Shown here piece after piece: positions 10,858 to 22,565 of a stretch of DNA of 64,000 nt; position 1 is the stretch's first letter; the number at the start of each line of letters is the position of its first letter. The stretch is taken from contig JANATG010000014.1 of the NCBI GenBank assembly GCA_029449235.1, positions 992,001 through 1,056,000 of the forward strand, read 5' to 3'. The translations under genes were made by a program, and so were the position numbers. Under the pieces are notes generated by a model. The model saw only the letters and a program-made list of their open reading frames with translations, searched no databases and was not told the origin of the DNA. Source of the stretch: Linnemannia schmuckeri (lineage: Eukaryota; Mortierellomycota; Mortierellomycetes; Mortierellales; Mortierellaceae).

Positions 10858-13491
10858 TTAGTAGTAGTTGTACCGAGCTTGCATGTCCTGCAAAATATCC
10901 GTCAGCTATCATGTGTAAACAGTTTTCACATAGAGGACAGGTGAGTTAAGAGGCATTACATACACAAAAAAAATCACAATATTAAAAGTGTGTATGCTGT
11001 TACCTTTCCAGCTCCAGTTTGCACAGCGTTCTTAAGAGTGGCCAAGTCGGCCTGTCCCAACTTCTTGGCCAACTCTGATCCAGAAATGTTGCTCAACGAC
11101 GCCAGTGACACTATTAGACAAACAAACAAAAAAAGTGATACATAAATATCAATACCAGGAACACTGCACCTTCCTTGCTCTATTATGGCAAAAACACAAA
11201 AAGCAAACAAACGTACCATCACTGGCGAGAGAAGGTGAATCTTCGGGCCGTCCAAAGTATTGGTTGCTGCTGATACTAGTGGCTCCAGAGAAGGACTGAA
11301 GTCGGCTGCTGGCCTCGGCCTGCGCATCTGCATCGTAGTTGTTCCGTCCAAAGTATTGGTCCGACGATATTGCCTTTTGATTGCCAAACTTTTCCCGCGC
11401 CGCCGTCGTGTTCTCTGTTTCAATGGATCGACAATCCCACAAACAACAGAGTATCAGTACTCAGTACTCACTGGACAGATCAAAACAGTCACGTAACAAC
11501 CACGCAACAAACATGATACAGTGTGTACCTTCTACTTGGGGAGAGTAGCCGCTGCCTATGCCGCCGAATCCTGAACGCGCTGCTGCTGGCTTTGCTGCGG
11601 GGGCTGCTCCAAAGCCCATACGACCCATACCCATACCCAACCGCTCCAGATCCTCAGAAGAGACACGCGTCTTGTCTGCAGTGTTGGCCTGGTAGTAGTT
11701 GGTGCGGGCAGCCGATGCGTTCATACCATTGTTTGCCTGAGCTCCTCCCTGTGCAACAGCCTCAGCCTTAGCCTTCTCAGCCGCCAACTTTAGAAGCCTC
11801 TCCTCTTCCGCAGCTTCAAAGCCCAACTTCTCAATCCTCTCCGCCTCGGCCTTGGCACGCGCCTCTGCTTCCTCAAAACTGATGGTCCCTGTCTTTTTAG
11901 CACCCAACTTCATAGGCTTGGCCGCCATGCCGGTCTTTCGGACAGAAGTGAGGGTTGATTTGACGGGTCGAGAGGCAGTCAAGGTCGATGCGCTAGTGCG
12001 AGTTGTGTTGGCAGCAGATCCGAGTCCAACCACGGGTGGTCCAGCTGACAGTGGTGATGTCACATTTGAGGATGTAGGCTTTTTGGGCTGGTTCCAGGTG
12101 TTAAAAAAGTCGTCTTCTGTGTTCGCAGAGATTGGTGTTGATACCGAGGACTTGCTGGTCTCCTCGTTCTCTAGACCTTGTTTTCCAGGGCGACTGTAAG
12201 AATAAAATTAAAATAATGTCAGCCCCTTCTGTTGTATATTCTTTCCTTGTGTATGCACCCCGAATCAAAGAGTGGCTTTGGTTGATCTATGGATCCATGC
12301 TACTTCATTCAAGACAACAAGGAGTATAACTTACGCAATCAAGTCATCCTTGACTTTCTGGGCCAACTTTTCCTTATAGGCGATTCCGATCTTGCTTGAA
12401 TACTTAGTCTTTGCATCCTTAGAGTCTGCGGCGGGGTATTTGTTAAAGTATTCCTTCGCAGCAGCATTGCCTCCGACCGTCATTGCCCGCAGCTGCTCCC
12501 AAGTCCATTTATCCAATACAGTCGATCTATAATGAGTTTTTATTATGATTGATGGGGTTAGTTTGCAGCCCGTCACTTTTTCTTTCTCATCCCAGCCCCA
12601 AACCCAGAAGGATGTCGGGATCGGGTTATAAGAGGAGTCCACGCACCCTAATGCATTATTTGTTGTTTGTTTTCCTTTCAAAGAGAGCTTTATGCCAGGT
12701 TAGCAGAATACAAGCACCAAGGCTGAAACTGGCTACCGTGCATCGCCAACAAACCCTCATCGCCACCTCTTTTTCATTCTTATTCAACAACATATTTATG
12801 GAGCAGTGAAAAAAGAGCAGAAGACGAAAGGGTAGCAGTATGGCCTCCAATTCTCTCGCTCTCATTTTTTCTCCATATTGGTATGTAAATCCTGGATCTC
12901 CTCGTTGAACTGAAACAAAGGGAGGCTTGTAACGAGGAAGAGAGGAGGAGCGAGGAAGGAGCAAGGGGGAGAAGGTAGGATGGGCTTACCGGACGAAACT
13001 GACGTGAGTTCCAAAGCTGCGATGGAGCGCGCCACAGTCCGTGCAGAGAAAGATGCCAAAAGGGATACTTGTCCAGCAGTTGTTGTCGATACTTGCATGA
13101 CAGTCAAAGCAGTTCTAATATCAGCAAAGTGAGAGGGCGTAATAAAAGTGTCAGTTTATCGGGTGTGTTTCTCAGAAAGAGCCAGGTCTTCCCATGGCGG
13201 TGGACCGATTGTTGAATTACGCCTTGTTGCATTCGTCCCATTCAGCTCGTGCTCGACCGTGGGCACAAGACACAGTCTTTTCTTTTTAGACCATGAGGTG
13301 CTTATTACAAAGCCAACAGGGTGGAAAGGTTGTGTGTGTGGGAACGACAAGAAAAAGGCTCTCATATAGGTGGTAGTGTGGGAAGTGTGTGACTATTGGG
13401 GAGTAGAGAGTGGAGTGCGGACCTTATTTGCGCGGTGGAGAGACAGTTTCTTGAAAACATCCTGGATCTCCTGCTTGGTAGGTTCAGCCAT
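10858..13491 (-). CDS. GLO3: ArfGAP zinc-finger protein, Glo3 / ArfGAP2-3 type
   Basis: Seven exons, each junction checked for phase: 13423-13491, 12990-13114, 12335-12526, 11529-12193, 11217-11414, 11004-11110 and 10858-10887, giving 461 residues. The ArfGAP zinc finger lies at about residues 24-50 (CFDC ... CTDC, CX2C-X16-CX2C type). It is followed by the arginine finger segment (ALHRSFGTHVSFVRS) and WTWEQL...GGNAAAKEYF. A basic/Glu-rich coiled-coil segment and two copies of the Glo3 motif follow (ISSDQYFGR and ISSNQYFGR), which separates Glo3/ArfGAP2-3 from Gcs1 types. The protein stimulates GTP hydrolysis on Arf1 and takes part in COPI coat function at the Golgi. The last exon encodes only DMQARYNYY before the stop. 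Confidence 0.93.
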
Positions 13492-14157
13492 GAGAGTTAA
13501 TGATTGAGTTTAGTGGTGGTGGTGGTGGTGAGGTTTGAATGAAAGAAGAAAAAAGGTAAAGGAGGGTAAAAGGGAGTGGGAGGAGGAAGGAAGAGTAAAA
13601 AAAAGGCGCTGTGAGAAAGAAGTGAGGGATAAATGTAGAAAGAGCGAGAGAAAGGGGACAGGGAAGGGAAGGAGAGTGTGCGTGCACATTTTGCTGTTTA
13701 AGGAGTACCAATGGCACGGCATTCTTTTTCTTGCTGGGAGATGGGGCGGAGAGGAGAGAGACCCATTGCTTGCCTGTCTTCCGACTGGTCCATGGGCTGT
13801 GTGGCACCTACGTACAGTAGAACAGTCATGCATTGACTAAGCCCATATCTGGCTATCCAGTAAGGATTGGATGGGAGCCTGGATCACGACTTCACCCCAC
13901 TAATCATAGAACGTGGGCCAATCCGGTCACTCAAAAGTGACTTCCTTGCTGGGTCGCGCTCTTGTTCCTCAAAGAGTGAACACGTTGCCACCAACACGAA
14001 AACATTAGCGCTATGAAAACAATCGGTTTTTTATTTTATAGATCCACGCCGAAGAAAAAAAGAGATAATATTACGAAAAGAACATATCCACATATACGGA
14101 CATGTCTATATATGACAGAGCCCAAAGGCGACGAAAAGGAAAGAGAAACTAGGCCGT
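13492..14157. other. Intergenic region
   Basis: Upstream region of the ArfGAP gene and downstream region of the four-helix membrane protein gene. It has a (GGT)n patch just upstream of 13491 and purine-rich sequence to about 13700. I see no gene or RNA in it. Confidence 0.5.
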
Positions 14158-14943
14158 TTAGATCTCATAAAGTCCCTGCTCATAGGTAAGTCCAACGCCT
14201 TTATGGAAGGGATAGAGGCGCATGCGGACATAGAACCGCCAGACGACAAAGTACATGTATAAGTTGAGCACATAGTCGATCACCAATCCAACAATAAACA
14301 GCTTAATGAACGTCGGAATCGGTGTGTGGCAATAAAAGGCCGCCGCGGTGCCCATGGGGGTATAACCCTTGTCGTTGACTGCTCCCCAGCACTCGGACGA
14401 AATCCAGTCCTTGTTCGCCTGGAGCTGGTAGGCCATCATTCCGATACGAGCAATGCCCAAAAACGCGACCAGCCATTGGATAAACACAAACATCCTTGTC
14501 ATCATGTACGACCACTAATTGTTGTAGCGAGTTTACACAGAGAAGAGAAAGAGTATTAGTAAAAAATTGTATGTGATAGCAGCACGAATTGAAGAACAAG
14601 CAGGAAGCATAGGGTAAAGTTTGTCAACGGAAAGAAGACAAATATACTGCAGTGAGCCAGTAAAGCGATAAAAGTACATATGCAAACAATGAAAGAATGC
14701 AAGAGAGAAACGAGACAACAAGAGATTACTTACGTTGCAGAGGCCGAGGAAGGCGATTCCTGCAGTGACGGCCTGGAGGACTGAGAAGCCTGCAAAGATC
14801 AACGCCATAGTCGACGAGAAGAAGTAAGGGCCCCACAGGAACAGGAGGATACCTCCAATCGCATTGATTACAATCACAAGACCGGCTAGCCACATCGCAC
14901 CGCCGCGGACTGGGAAGCAAAGACAGCAGTTGTTGCACCACAT
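14158..14943 (-). CDS. Four-transmembrane-helix protein with Cys-rich N-terminus
   Basis: Two exons, 14734-14943 and 14158-14514, joined in phase 0 across a 219-base intron (GTAAGT...TAG), give 188 residues. The N-terminus MWCNNCCLCFPVRGG has four cysteines in the first eight residues, the kind of cluster that is often palmitoylated. Four hydrophobic segments follow: about residues 16-37, 42-68, 73-100 and 138-165. The segment between helices three and four (about 98-135) contains two cysteines and would be a luminal or extracellular loop if the N-terminus is cytosolic. Small four-helix proteins with CCxC-type N-termini are common in Mortierella-like genomes, but I know no assigned function. 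A remote LAPTM/tetraspan-like fold is possible; I do not claim it. The upstream ATG at 14943 is the only reasonable start. Confidence 0.8.
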
Positions 14944-17515
14944 TTTTGCTTTTGTTGGTTGCTATTGTTGGTTAGGGAGGTTGTTGGCTTGATGAAAGAA
15001 AAGTCGTAATAAAAGGTATGGGATAGATAAAACAAGAAAAGGCGTAGAACTAAGAGGAGTAGATTGTTGAGATAGAAAAATAGGAAAAAAAACGTTACAG
15101 AAAAGGTAGAGACGACTTGATGGCGTTATAGGAGAGGATGAGGGTGTGTAAGTTCAAGTCGTTAAGATAAGAGGTGGCAATGTTGGGAGAGCTAAGAAGG
15201 GATAACAGAGCCGTGCTTGATGCGGAGGGATGTAGGTTGACTATCAAAGGAGGAAGAAGGAGGTTGGGGGGAGGGGGAGGTAGAGATAGATAGTCGGTGA
15301 ACAAAAGAAAAGAATGTGTGCCCCGAGAAGAAATATAAAAGAGGAAAAGAAAAAAGTTAAGAAGAGAAGAGAGAGCAGAAGAGAGGAAAGCGAGGCAACG
15401 AAAGAAAAGTGGCGCAAAAGTGTTGATGAATACGAAACGAAAATGGTCACAAAGGAGGGTATGAATTGTGAAAGAAAAAAAAAAGAAGGGGTTCGTTAAG
15501 AAGGAAGAATGGGGGGTTAGCACTTGATGTTCATTACAATCCACAACAGAGGCAAAGTCAGGGAGGAGGAGTCGTGGGGAAAGGGAGGACAGATGGGAGA
15601 AGAAGAGGAAAAGAAAGAAAAGAGAGGAATACATTTAAGATAGGCATTTTAAGAATGTAAATGGGACAGACAGCTTGTTTGTCATTCGCACCCTACATCA
15701 GCATCATCACCAACCATGCTGTCCATTGCGCGGAGGCATGTTGTCCACTGCTGGCCGTTTGTTGGTCCGTCCATCCTACCCACAAGTCCAAAAACAGTCG
15801 ATACTAAAGGCACAGAAAGGATAGGCGAAAGGATTCAGTCCACCACAAGTCAAATCAGGCTTGATCCTGCTTGTGATCACTGTCTGCTTCGTCTACACTT
15901 ACGCATACTACCCCCTATTTCCGCGTGGCTGAAATGGTTAATAATAGGATTTTTCGTCTCCATCCTTCCTCACCAAGTGCGACTCATCCTGCCTTCATCT
16001 TTCGTCATAAACACGCCACATGTCAGGTTCCTGTTCAGCAACTCTGTGTATTATGTTCAAGTACTCTTGGCATAGTGGTGCTTCAGAGTCCGAAAAGGAA
16101 AGAAAACATCCCTTTCCCCATCATCAGATGGTCCATGACACCGACGCCATTATTGTTGTTGTCCTGTTAGCATCTCTCAAGCAGATACTGCCGGTAGCCT
16201 ACACGAGAAGGGATTAGGGCTACTCCTTTGTTTTGTACCTTTCTTCCTCTGATCGGACAAAACAACAAAACTGACCTTAAAAAAAAACAACAAAACTGAC
16301 CTTAAAAAAAACAAAAAAAAAAAAAAAAAAAAAAAAAAAAGACTTGAAAAAGGGGCACAGACCAGCTGATGCAAAAAAAAAAAAAATGACCGACGGACGA
16401 CGAAACGCGTGATACACAAAAAACAAACAAAAACAACACACGCACATTGACAGGACGGAGAAGAAACGCGGGATGGTTGCCCCTATTTTCCTTGTCTTTG
16501 TGGAAGGAGGGGAGGTATGATTCTTCTTTGGTGGACCTGCATTAGTCCGCTTTTTCTTGTCCCGCGCTGTGTTCAAGATACTCCTCCTTCACTTCGAGTC
16601 TGAGGCAAACAAAAATAACAATGACATGCATTGGGGTAGAACAGGTCTACCTTGCTTGGATAGGTCTCCTCTCCTTTCCATTCTCTCTTCCTTCCCTCTT
16701 CTTCGCTTCCCAGATAAATAGGGTTGTTGACAAGAATGAAAACACAAAAGCCCTATTTTTTTTTCTCCTTTTTTTTTTGTGCAGGCTGTATTATTTTCCT
16801 TTTTCCAAACCCATCCACCACCGCCTCTCTCTCTAACTCCAGTACTTGTTCTGATGCCTGACAATTAATGGCTGTAGTGGAGAGACAGACGCCCTGTCCT
16901 TTCTTGCAGGACCTTCTTCCTGTCCCTTCGTACACCATGGCCAACTTCACGCTGGATCACTTTGAGTTAAGCTATTGGACACGTTTGATTTTTCTTGGAA
17001 GTGATCGTACCTGGATTCTGTTGCCAATTATCTTTTAGGTTGGTGGCGGACATCAGTCTGGTTAGATCTGTGCAAGCAAGGCACTACGAAACGCGCCTAT
17101 ACTGCATTATCATAAGTCTGGATAGGAGGCATGGATGATTGGGCTATGAACAAGAAAATAACAAGGGGAGCAACAGGACGAATAAAACGTCTCAAGCAAC
17201 CTTCCCTTCCTCACTCCTTAGAAAAAGGATTGGAGCATGGATGCATGAGAGAGGATGAACGTGTACGTGTGTGCTTGGTCGCTGTACGTGAAGGGGCTCG
17301 TTTTTGATTCTGAATTTCCCTTTGCCATGGCCAAAATGTTCACCCCGCGTTGACTCTCTTGTCTTGTTTTTGTTTGGTATCGCCCAATCCTCTGTTTCTT
17401 TTATTCTCCCACTCGCTCACTCATTCCACCTCAACATTACTGCCAACGTCAACACCCACCATCGCTACATCACCAAAAAAAAAGTCATTGCCTTCGCTAT
17501 ACCTCCTCTTCCACC
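14944..17515. other. Long intergenic region
   Basis: Between the minus-strand four-helix protein and the plus-strand F-box gene at 17516, so two promoters face away from each other here. The open frames (for example 15095-15634 minus and 15716-16075 plus) are low-complexity or lack codon structure, and I do not call them. It contains a short tandem repeat and long A runs at 16259-16340. From about 17380 it becomes pyrimidine-rich, the leader of the F-box gene. Confidence 0.5.
16259..16340. repeat. Short tandem duplication followed by a poly-A tract
   Basis: The unit acaacaaaactgacctt plus an A run occurs twice in a row and then runs into more than 20 A residues. This looks like replication slippage in A-rich sequence. 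Confidence 0.75.
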
Positions 17516-19321
17516 ATGCTGCCACAGGAGATTCAAACGGCCGTTGCAGAGTTTCTCGAGTTACACGACCTCGCTCGTCTTGTCCGTGTCAACAAGGACT
17601 GGAACCATTCGTGTACTCCTATCCTCTGGAGGGCGCTCGAAATAACGGGCGAGTTTCAGTATAAATGGTTCTGCTCAGTCCGCGCCCTTCGATCCTTGTC
17701 TCGTCAAGGACACCATATCCGCACCCTTCGGACTCTATTCCCTTACACGTTGATCCCATTTCAAGATGCCGACGTGATCCCTGACCTTCACTTGACGCGT
17801 CTCGAACTGACTATCCCCCCGAGAGCTAACTTGCTGACTGAAGACCATACTGTTCACATCATCAACATCATCAAACGGAGCCCCTCACTCCAGCATCTCT
17901 ACATTGGAAGTATCTGTCGACACCCGGGGCAGCTCTTCTTTGCCATCGATAAGCACCTCACTCGCCTAAGGTACCTCTCCCTCTTCAACATCTCATACTC
18001 GGACCAATCTTTCCGACCAGACCACTACCCGCGCATCGGGTTTCGACTCTTGAAGGCATTTTTCGACAACCTCCCTTCTGAACTGGAGTATTTTGCCCTT
18101 GGAGCTCACACTTTTTGGAACGAAGGCACCAAAGAGAACGGTCATTCGAAGTTGGACATTGAGAACTATGCGCATGATGAGACAGACTTTCTGGAATTTG
18201 AGCGATACTTTGGGCCAGGAGTCGCTAAACAGCACAAACACCTGAAAATCCTTTCACTCCGAGGCATGGAGGGCGACCAGGACAAGGTTCTGCCTGTATT
18301 CCTGAGAGGCTGCCCGAACTTGGAGGTCTTTGACAACCCAACTCCTGACAGGATCACGGCAAGGCCCATCACCGGATACAAGTTGGTCCAGGCTGCATTG
18401 GAAGAGGCAGTAGGGTACCATCTCAAGGATCTTACAGTTGTGGCAGGCGAGGAAAGCGAGTGGGAGACTGACGGAGACATTGCGCACACCATTTCGACGG
18501 CGCTTTCAAGCATCACCGGCAACAGCTTCAAGGAGGTCTGGAACAAGATCAACATCCAACGCGACTGCTCATCCAGCATGAAGGCGACCGCAGAAGCGAT
18601 TGGAAGGACATGTCAGAAGGATCTGGTCATTCTGCGAATCAAGAATGCGTCGACCATGGAGAGCACAGATGTCCAATTGATTTTATCTCATGCCAGTGCG
18701 CTCCGAGAGTTCAGCTCAACCCGTTCACCAAGACTGGTTGCTCGTGATATGGTGGCGAAGCCGTGGGCATGTCAGTGGCTGACGACACTTTGTGTTCAGA
18801 TCTGCGGGATTCCACGACCTGATCTTGAGATGGATGAGCATGGTCAAGTTTTGTATGCAGTGGATAGAAAGACTTGTCGCGGTTGTTTCTTGGGACGGAA
18901 GGATATCCAGCGTCAGGTGTATCAACAACTGGGGAGACTTGTTTGTCTAGAGGTCCTCAACTTGAGTTGTGTCTACAGGGAGGGTTCCCGAGATATTTAT
19001 CCGCTGGACAGTAACCCGGGTGAGCCGTCGTTCAACTCTGGCCTGCAGACGGATTGTCTTGATTGGACGCTTGAGAGTGGATTGGGTCAGCTGGCGAGTT
19101 TGAAGGAATTGCGAGAGGTTGATGTGAGGATGACATGGCACCGGTTGGGGGTGCGTGAGTTAGAGTGGATGATTCAACAGCTGCCTCGGTTGAATGTGCT
19201 GAAAGGTCTAAATCCGATGGCGGACCCGAGTTCGTTGACGGGTGACTATATATCCGAGCTTGGGGTCGAGATGTGGGCACGGAGCCACAAACCAGACTGG
19301 CTGCCATGCAGCAGGCGATAG
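17516..19321 (+). CDS. F-box / leucine-rich protein
   Basis: A single exon of 601 residues. The F-box lies at the extreme N-terminus: MLPQEIQTAVAEFLELHDLARLVRVNKDW...CTPILWR, with the usual L-P-x-E-I opening and closing tryptophan. The rest is an irregular leucine-rich array (for example LRTLFPYTLIPF, LEVFDNPTP, LKDLTVVAGEE) typical of the large F-box families of Mortierella-type fungi. F-box proteins bridge Skp1-Cullin1 ubiquitin ligases to substrates; the substrate is unknown. The ATG follows an A-rich leader (CACCATG context). The gene lies 266 bases upstream of another F-box gene in the same orientation, but the two proteins are only loosely alike. No disruption is visible. Confidence 0.88.
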   Translation: MLPQEIQTAVAEFLELHDLARLVRVNKDWNHSCTPILWRALEITGEFQYKWFCSVRALRSLSRQGHHIRTLRTLFPYTLIPFQDADVIPDLHLTRLELTIPPRANLLTEDHTVHIINIIKRSPSLQHLYIGSICRHPGQLFFAIDKHLTRLRYLSLFNISYSDQSFRPDHYPRIGFRLLKAFFDNLPSELEYFALGAHTFWNEGTKENGHSKLDIENYAHDETDFLEFERYFGPGVAKQHKHLKILSLRGMEGDQDKVLPVFLRGCPNLEVFDNPTPDRITARPITGYKLVQAALEEAVGYHLKDLTVVAGEESEWETDGDIAHTISTALSSITGNSFKEVWNKINIQRDCSSSMKATAEAIGRTCQKDLVILRIKNASTMESTDVQLILSHASALREFSSTRSPRLVARDMVAKPWACQWLTTLCVQICGIPRPDLEMDEHGQVLYAVDRKTCRGCFLGRKDIQRQVYQQLGRLVCLEVLNLSCVYREGSRDIYPLDSNPGEPSFNSGLQTDCLDWTLESGLGQLASLKELREVDVRMTWHRLGVRELEWMIQQLPRLNVLKGLNPMADPSSLTGDYISELGVEMWARSHKPDWLPCSRR

Positions 19322-19587
19322 TTCATAAATGTATTGTGTCAATTGAAAAACGAAGCAAAAATCACCCGAACTCAAACCTGATCAATCGATGTGACTTGGC
19401 CCCTGTCCATTTAGCGCGCTTTTTTTCTTTTTCTTTTTTTCACGGGTTCTTTTCTTCTTTTTTAACTCCCCTCCTCTTTCATTTCTCTTTTTCTCTTTTT
19501 TTTTTTTCATTCCTCTTCTTCCTTCTTCCTCACGTCATTACTCTTTCCACCCTCCCCTCCCTTTCCCCCTTGCATCCCCCACTCACC

Positions 19588-21675
19588 ATGGAGCGTGCAT
19601 CGAATCGCTTCTTCAATCAACCCGATCTGCTAACAATAGTAGCAAACCATCTCGCCGTCGGACTGAATGACCAAAACCTACCCAAGAAGGACCTAGGACG
19701 ATTCTGCAGGACCAGCCGCTTCTTCTACCGCGTCTGCACTCCCGTCCTCTGGAGAGACGTTGACTTTTCGACCTTTGAGAGCGTGACTAAGATGAAAAAG
19801 TTTGTCCAGCAGTGGGAACAGCTCGCCACCAAGGGCGTCCTCGTCCGGTCCCTCAAAATCAGGAAGGCCTTCTTGGTCCTCCTCATGAGCAACACCCGCG
19901 TAATCTCAAGCAATAAAACCAACAACAAAACTCCACCCTCCGCAGTCAAACCCAGCTGGGTTCCACCCGTCAGCGATCTCAACAATCTTGACATCGAGTT
20001 CCCTCCTCTCACCCGGCTGACAAAACTCGAGATTAGGGTAGGACACGACAACGAGAAGGTCGAAGAAAGCATCTGCGAGGCCGCGGGACTCGAAGGGTAC
20101 TTGGACGCTCACGTCTTTGCCCAGTTCTGCTGGCTTATCCAACTCAACCCACGACTGACTCACCTGACGCTACATTACATCCACGCCCAGCGGTCCATTG
20201 ATATCCGGTCCTTATCGCGCGCTCTCTCGGGACTTCACCATCTCAAACACCTTTCCATCGACCATATCCCCGACACTGGAAACTGGCGCGACGCGTTCGA
20301 GACCATCTTTTTGAGCGTGCCAGAGACTGTCGAGACCCTGCTGATCAAACCAGGAAGTGGCTCGTCGATCAAGGAGAGCGAGTTCAGTTTGATGCCCAGG
20401 GTGGGAGACAGCGATTGGTCCCTCGGATCACTTACATTACGACAGGATCCACTACCTCGCCTCAAGAAGCTGTCTCTCCCTGTGGATCACTCAGATTCGT
20501 CATCGTATCAATGGATGATGGATCACTGTATAAACATCGACACCATCGAGTTCCTCTATGTGGCAAGCAGAATTGACTTTCTCAAGACACTTGCCCCCGT
20601 CATTCACGAGTTTTGTCATCAGATCCGCCATGTTCACATCAGACAGGAGCTCTCTTACAGTCAACCCGCAGAGTTTATGCCTCTCGTCGAAAAGATGACG
20701 GCACCCATCGAGACCCTTTACATTGAGCGCTACAAGATGAATCTCGGCTACAGTAGCAACACGGCGATCCAACAACACTCTTTGACACTGCGGGATATCC
20801 GACTCTACAACTGCGAGCAGGTTGACGACGGCTTGGTGGTCGAGATTTTGTCACGGTGTGTATCTCTGGAGCGGTTTGAGGTCATCCCAAAAGATATCAC
20901 TCTCTCAGTCAAAATCGACCCCTTAGTCTCTCAGAAATGGGCGTGCGTTAGTCTTCGTTATCTCAACCTAACCATCTGTTGGGGTGAGTTTGAGGCAACT
21001 CAGCCTTACTATCTTCAACAGCCAGAGGCACTTGAATCAACCAAGGACATGGAACGGTGGGACAAGCTGGAGACATTCTATCGCCAAATCGGGAACCTGC
21101 TTAGCCTCGAGGTGTTGGATATAAAGGCCATCACCCCTCCTAAGAAGAATACCACCAACGCATATGTGACCTTTCCGCAACTGCTGGCATTACAGGGCAG
21201 AGCCAAGGGTCGACGGGCGTATCTGAGCTGGCTGGGAAGGTTGAAGAACTTGAGGCAGATCCGAGGCCCGTCATTCCGAGTTTCACACTCAGAGATTGAC
21301 GCTACACTGGGGAAGGCTGAGGCAAAGCACATGCTGGATGTCTGGCCCAAGTTAGAGCTACTGGATTTGTTGGAGCCGTATGGCAAGCTTCCCAAGCGAG
21401 TCAAAGGACCAGGAAATGTGCCGATCAACTTTTTTCTAAAGATGAACCCATCACTCAAGTTGTCGCAGAAAGAAGATTCATTCGAAGCTGGATATATCTG
21501 TCCTTCGCCAGGGTACATGTTGGAGATCTGGAGGGATGAACATTATAACAATCTTGAGAATAAGCACCTTCCGACGCCGCATCAACCCAAACTGAAGAAG
21601 GCCAAGAAGAAGAGTGTTAGCTGTAAAAGCTGGTTCCTCCTACCTGACAGCCGGTCACCTGTTGTTAAAAAGTAA
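19588..21675 (+). CDS. F-box / leucine-rich protein, paralog of the gene at 33096
   Basis: A single exon of 695 residues. The frame is open from 19273, but the first part is a T/C-rich leader reading as Phe/Ser/Leu low complexity. The ATG at 19588 in a CACCATGG context is the better start. The F-box region runs from NQPDLLTIVANHLAV through GRFCRTSRFFYRVCTPVLWRDVDF. The remainder is a leucine-rich array with conserved family blocks such as FAQFCWLIQLNPRLTHL and a late WDKLETFYRQIGNL...LEVLDIKA. The same blocks in the same order occur in the 33096 protein, so the two are paralogs. The likely role is substrate recognition in an SCF ubiquitin ligase. The C-terminus is Lys-rich. Confidence 0.88.
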   Translation: MERASNRFFNQPDLLTIVANHLAVGLNDQNLPKKDLGRFCRTSRFFYRVCTPVLWRDVDFSTFESVTKMKKFVQQWEQLATKGVLVRSLKIRKAFLVLLMSNTRVISSNKTNNKTPPSAVKPSWVPPVSDLNNLDIEFPPLTRLTKLEIRVGHDNEKVEESICEAAGLEGYLDAHVFAQFCWLIQLNPRLTHLTLHYIHAQRSIDIRSLSRALSGLHHLKHLSIDHIPDTGNWRDAFETIFLSVPETVETLLIKPGSGSSIKESEFSLMPRVGDSDWSLGSLTLRQDPLPRLKKLSLPVDHSDSSSYQWMMDHCINIDTIEFLYVASRIDFLKTLAPVIHEFCHQIRHVHIRQELSYSQPAEFMPLVEKMTAPIETLYIERYKMNLGYSSNTAIQQHSLTLRDIRLYNCEQVDDGLVVEILSRCVSLERFEVIPKDITLSVKIDPLVSQKWACVSLRYLNLTICWGEFEATQPYYLQQPEALESTKDMERWDKLETFYRQIGNLLSLEVLDIKAITPPKKNTTNAYVTFPQLLALQGRAKGRRAYLSWLGRLKNLRQIRGPSFRVSHSEIDATLGKAEAKHMLDVWPKLELLDLLEPYGKLPKRVKGPGNVPINFFLKMNPSLKLSQKEDSFEAGYICPSPGYMLEIWRDEHYNNLENKHLPTPHQPKLKKAKKKSVSCKSWFLLPDSRSPVVKK

Positions 21676-22419
21676 GGCAAATAAATCGATGATCGACGCG
21701 GTCAGCGTTTCTCTTTTCTCATTTTGAACGTTGTCGTGCAAATTTGGGCTAGAGGTGTACGATCAGACAGCCTACCGCTCAATCCACCATTCGAGCTAAG
21801 GTCGATTCGATAGTCTCTTACATTTCAAGACCGAGCTGCAAGTTGATATAATTTGATCTACATCGCTCTCTCCGACCTTGCTTTCATGGCGAGTTCGCCT
21901 AAAAAATAGACACGAATAATGGCAGAAGAGAAGACGGTGTCAAAAGGGAAAGAAAAGGACACAAGAAAAGAAGTTGTTGCTGGTTATAGTATGTAGGAGA
22001 TTTATATCAAAAAAAGTATAAATACAGGTACAAAAGCAAAAAAAAAAAAAAAAAGCAATCGCTCCATTCTTTCCCTCCGCTTTTTTGATTCCTTCTCCTT
22101 CCACTGATCCTCTTCCTCATTCTTTTGTACAACGTGCACTCTTCACTCTAATTACATTTTGTTTGCTGCACATCATTCTCATTCGCTGCTGAACAAACAA
22201 TCACATCACTCTCTGCCGATCAGATTTTGGTTCTTATAACTAGGCTCTATTAACATTGACTAACTGATTACCTTTCGCGTGCTCTCTTCATTCTCTATCA
22301 TTTGCAAGACTAGTTCCTTGACATTGTTCGTCTGTGTCCTGGCTGATAGTTTACTTGATTTGGTTTGCATTTGGTTTGCATACTTTTTACGCGTCGAAAA
22401 ACTACACTTGGTGGTTCTG

Positions 22420-22450
<31 letters not shown>

Positions 22451-22565
22451 TCCTATCTCCCCGTCTTCCTCGGTCTGCTTCTCTCTCTTTCGGCGAACGG
22501 CTCTACTCTTACTGACCACGGATCGCTCTTCAACTTCGACGTCCTGTCTTCGTACTCAAGCAAAG
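21676..22565. other. Intergenic region with (TC)n tract
   Basis: Downstream of the F-box gene and upstream of a pseudogene. It contains poly-A near 22038-22054 and a (TC)n microsatellite at about 22420-22443. I see no gene. Confidence 0.5.

Noticed and set aside
15095..16075. 179-codon minus frame and 119-codon plus frame in the 15-16 kb intergenic region
   Set aside because: Phe/Ser/Leu low complexity in one, and no homology-like blocks or splice context in the other.
19273..19587. N-terminal extension of the second F-box protein
   Set aside because: The extension is T/C-rich leader translated as Phe/Ser/Leu runs and overlaps the end of the upstream gene; the ATG at 19588 has the better context.
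21770..21830. Minus-strand string resembling a tRNA D-arm (TTAGCTCGAATGG with GAGC)
   Set aside because: The anticodon stem does not pair and there is no B box downstream.
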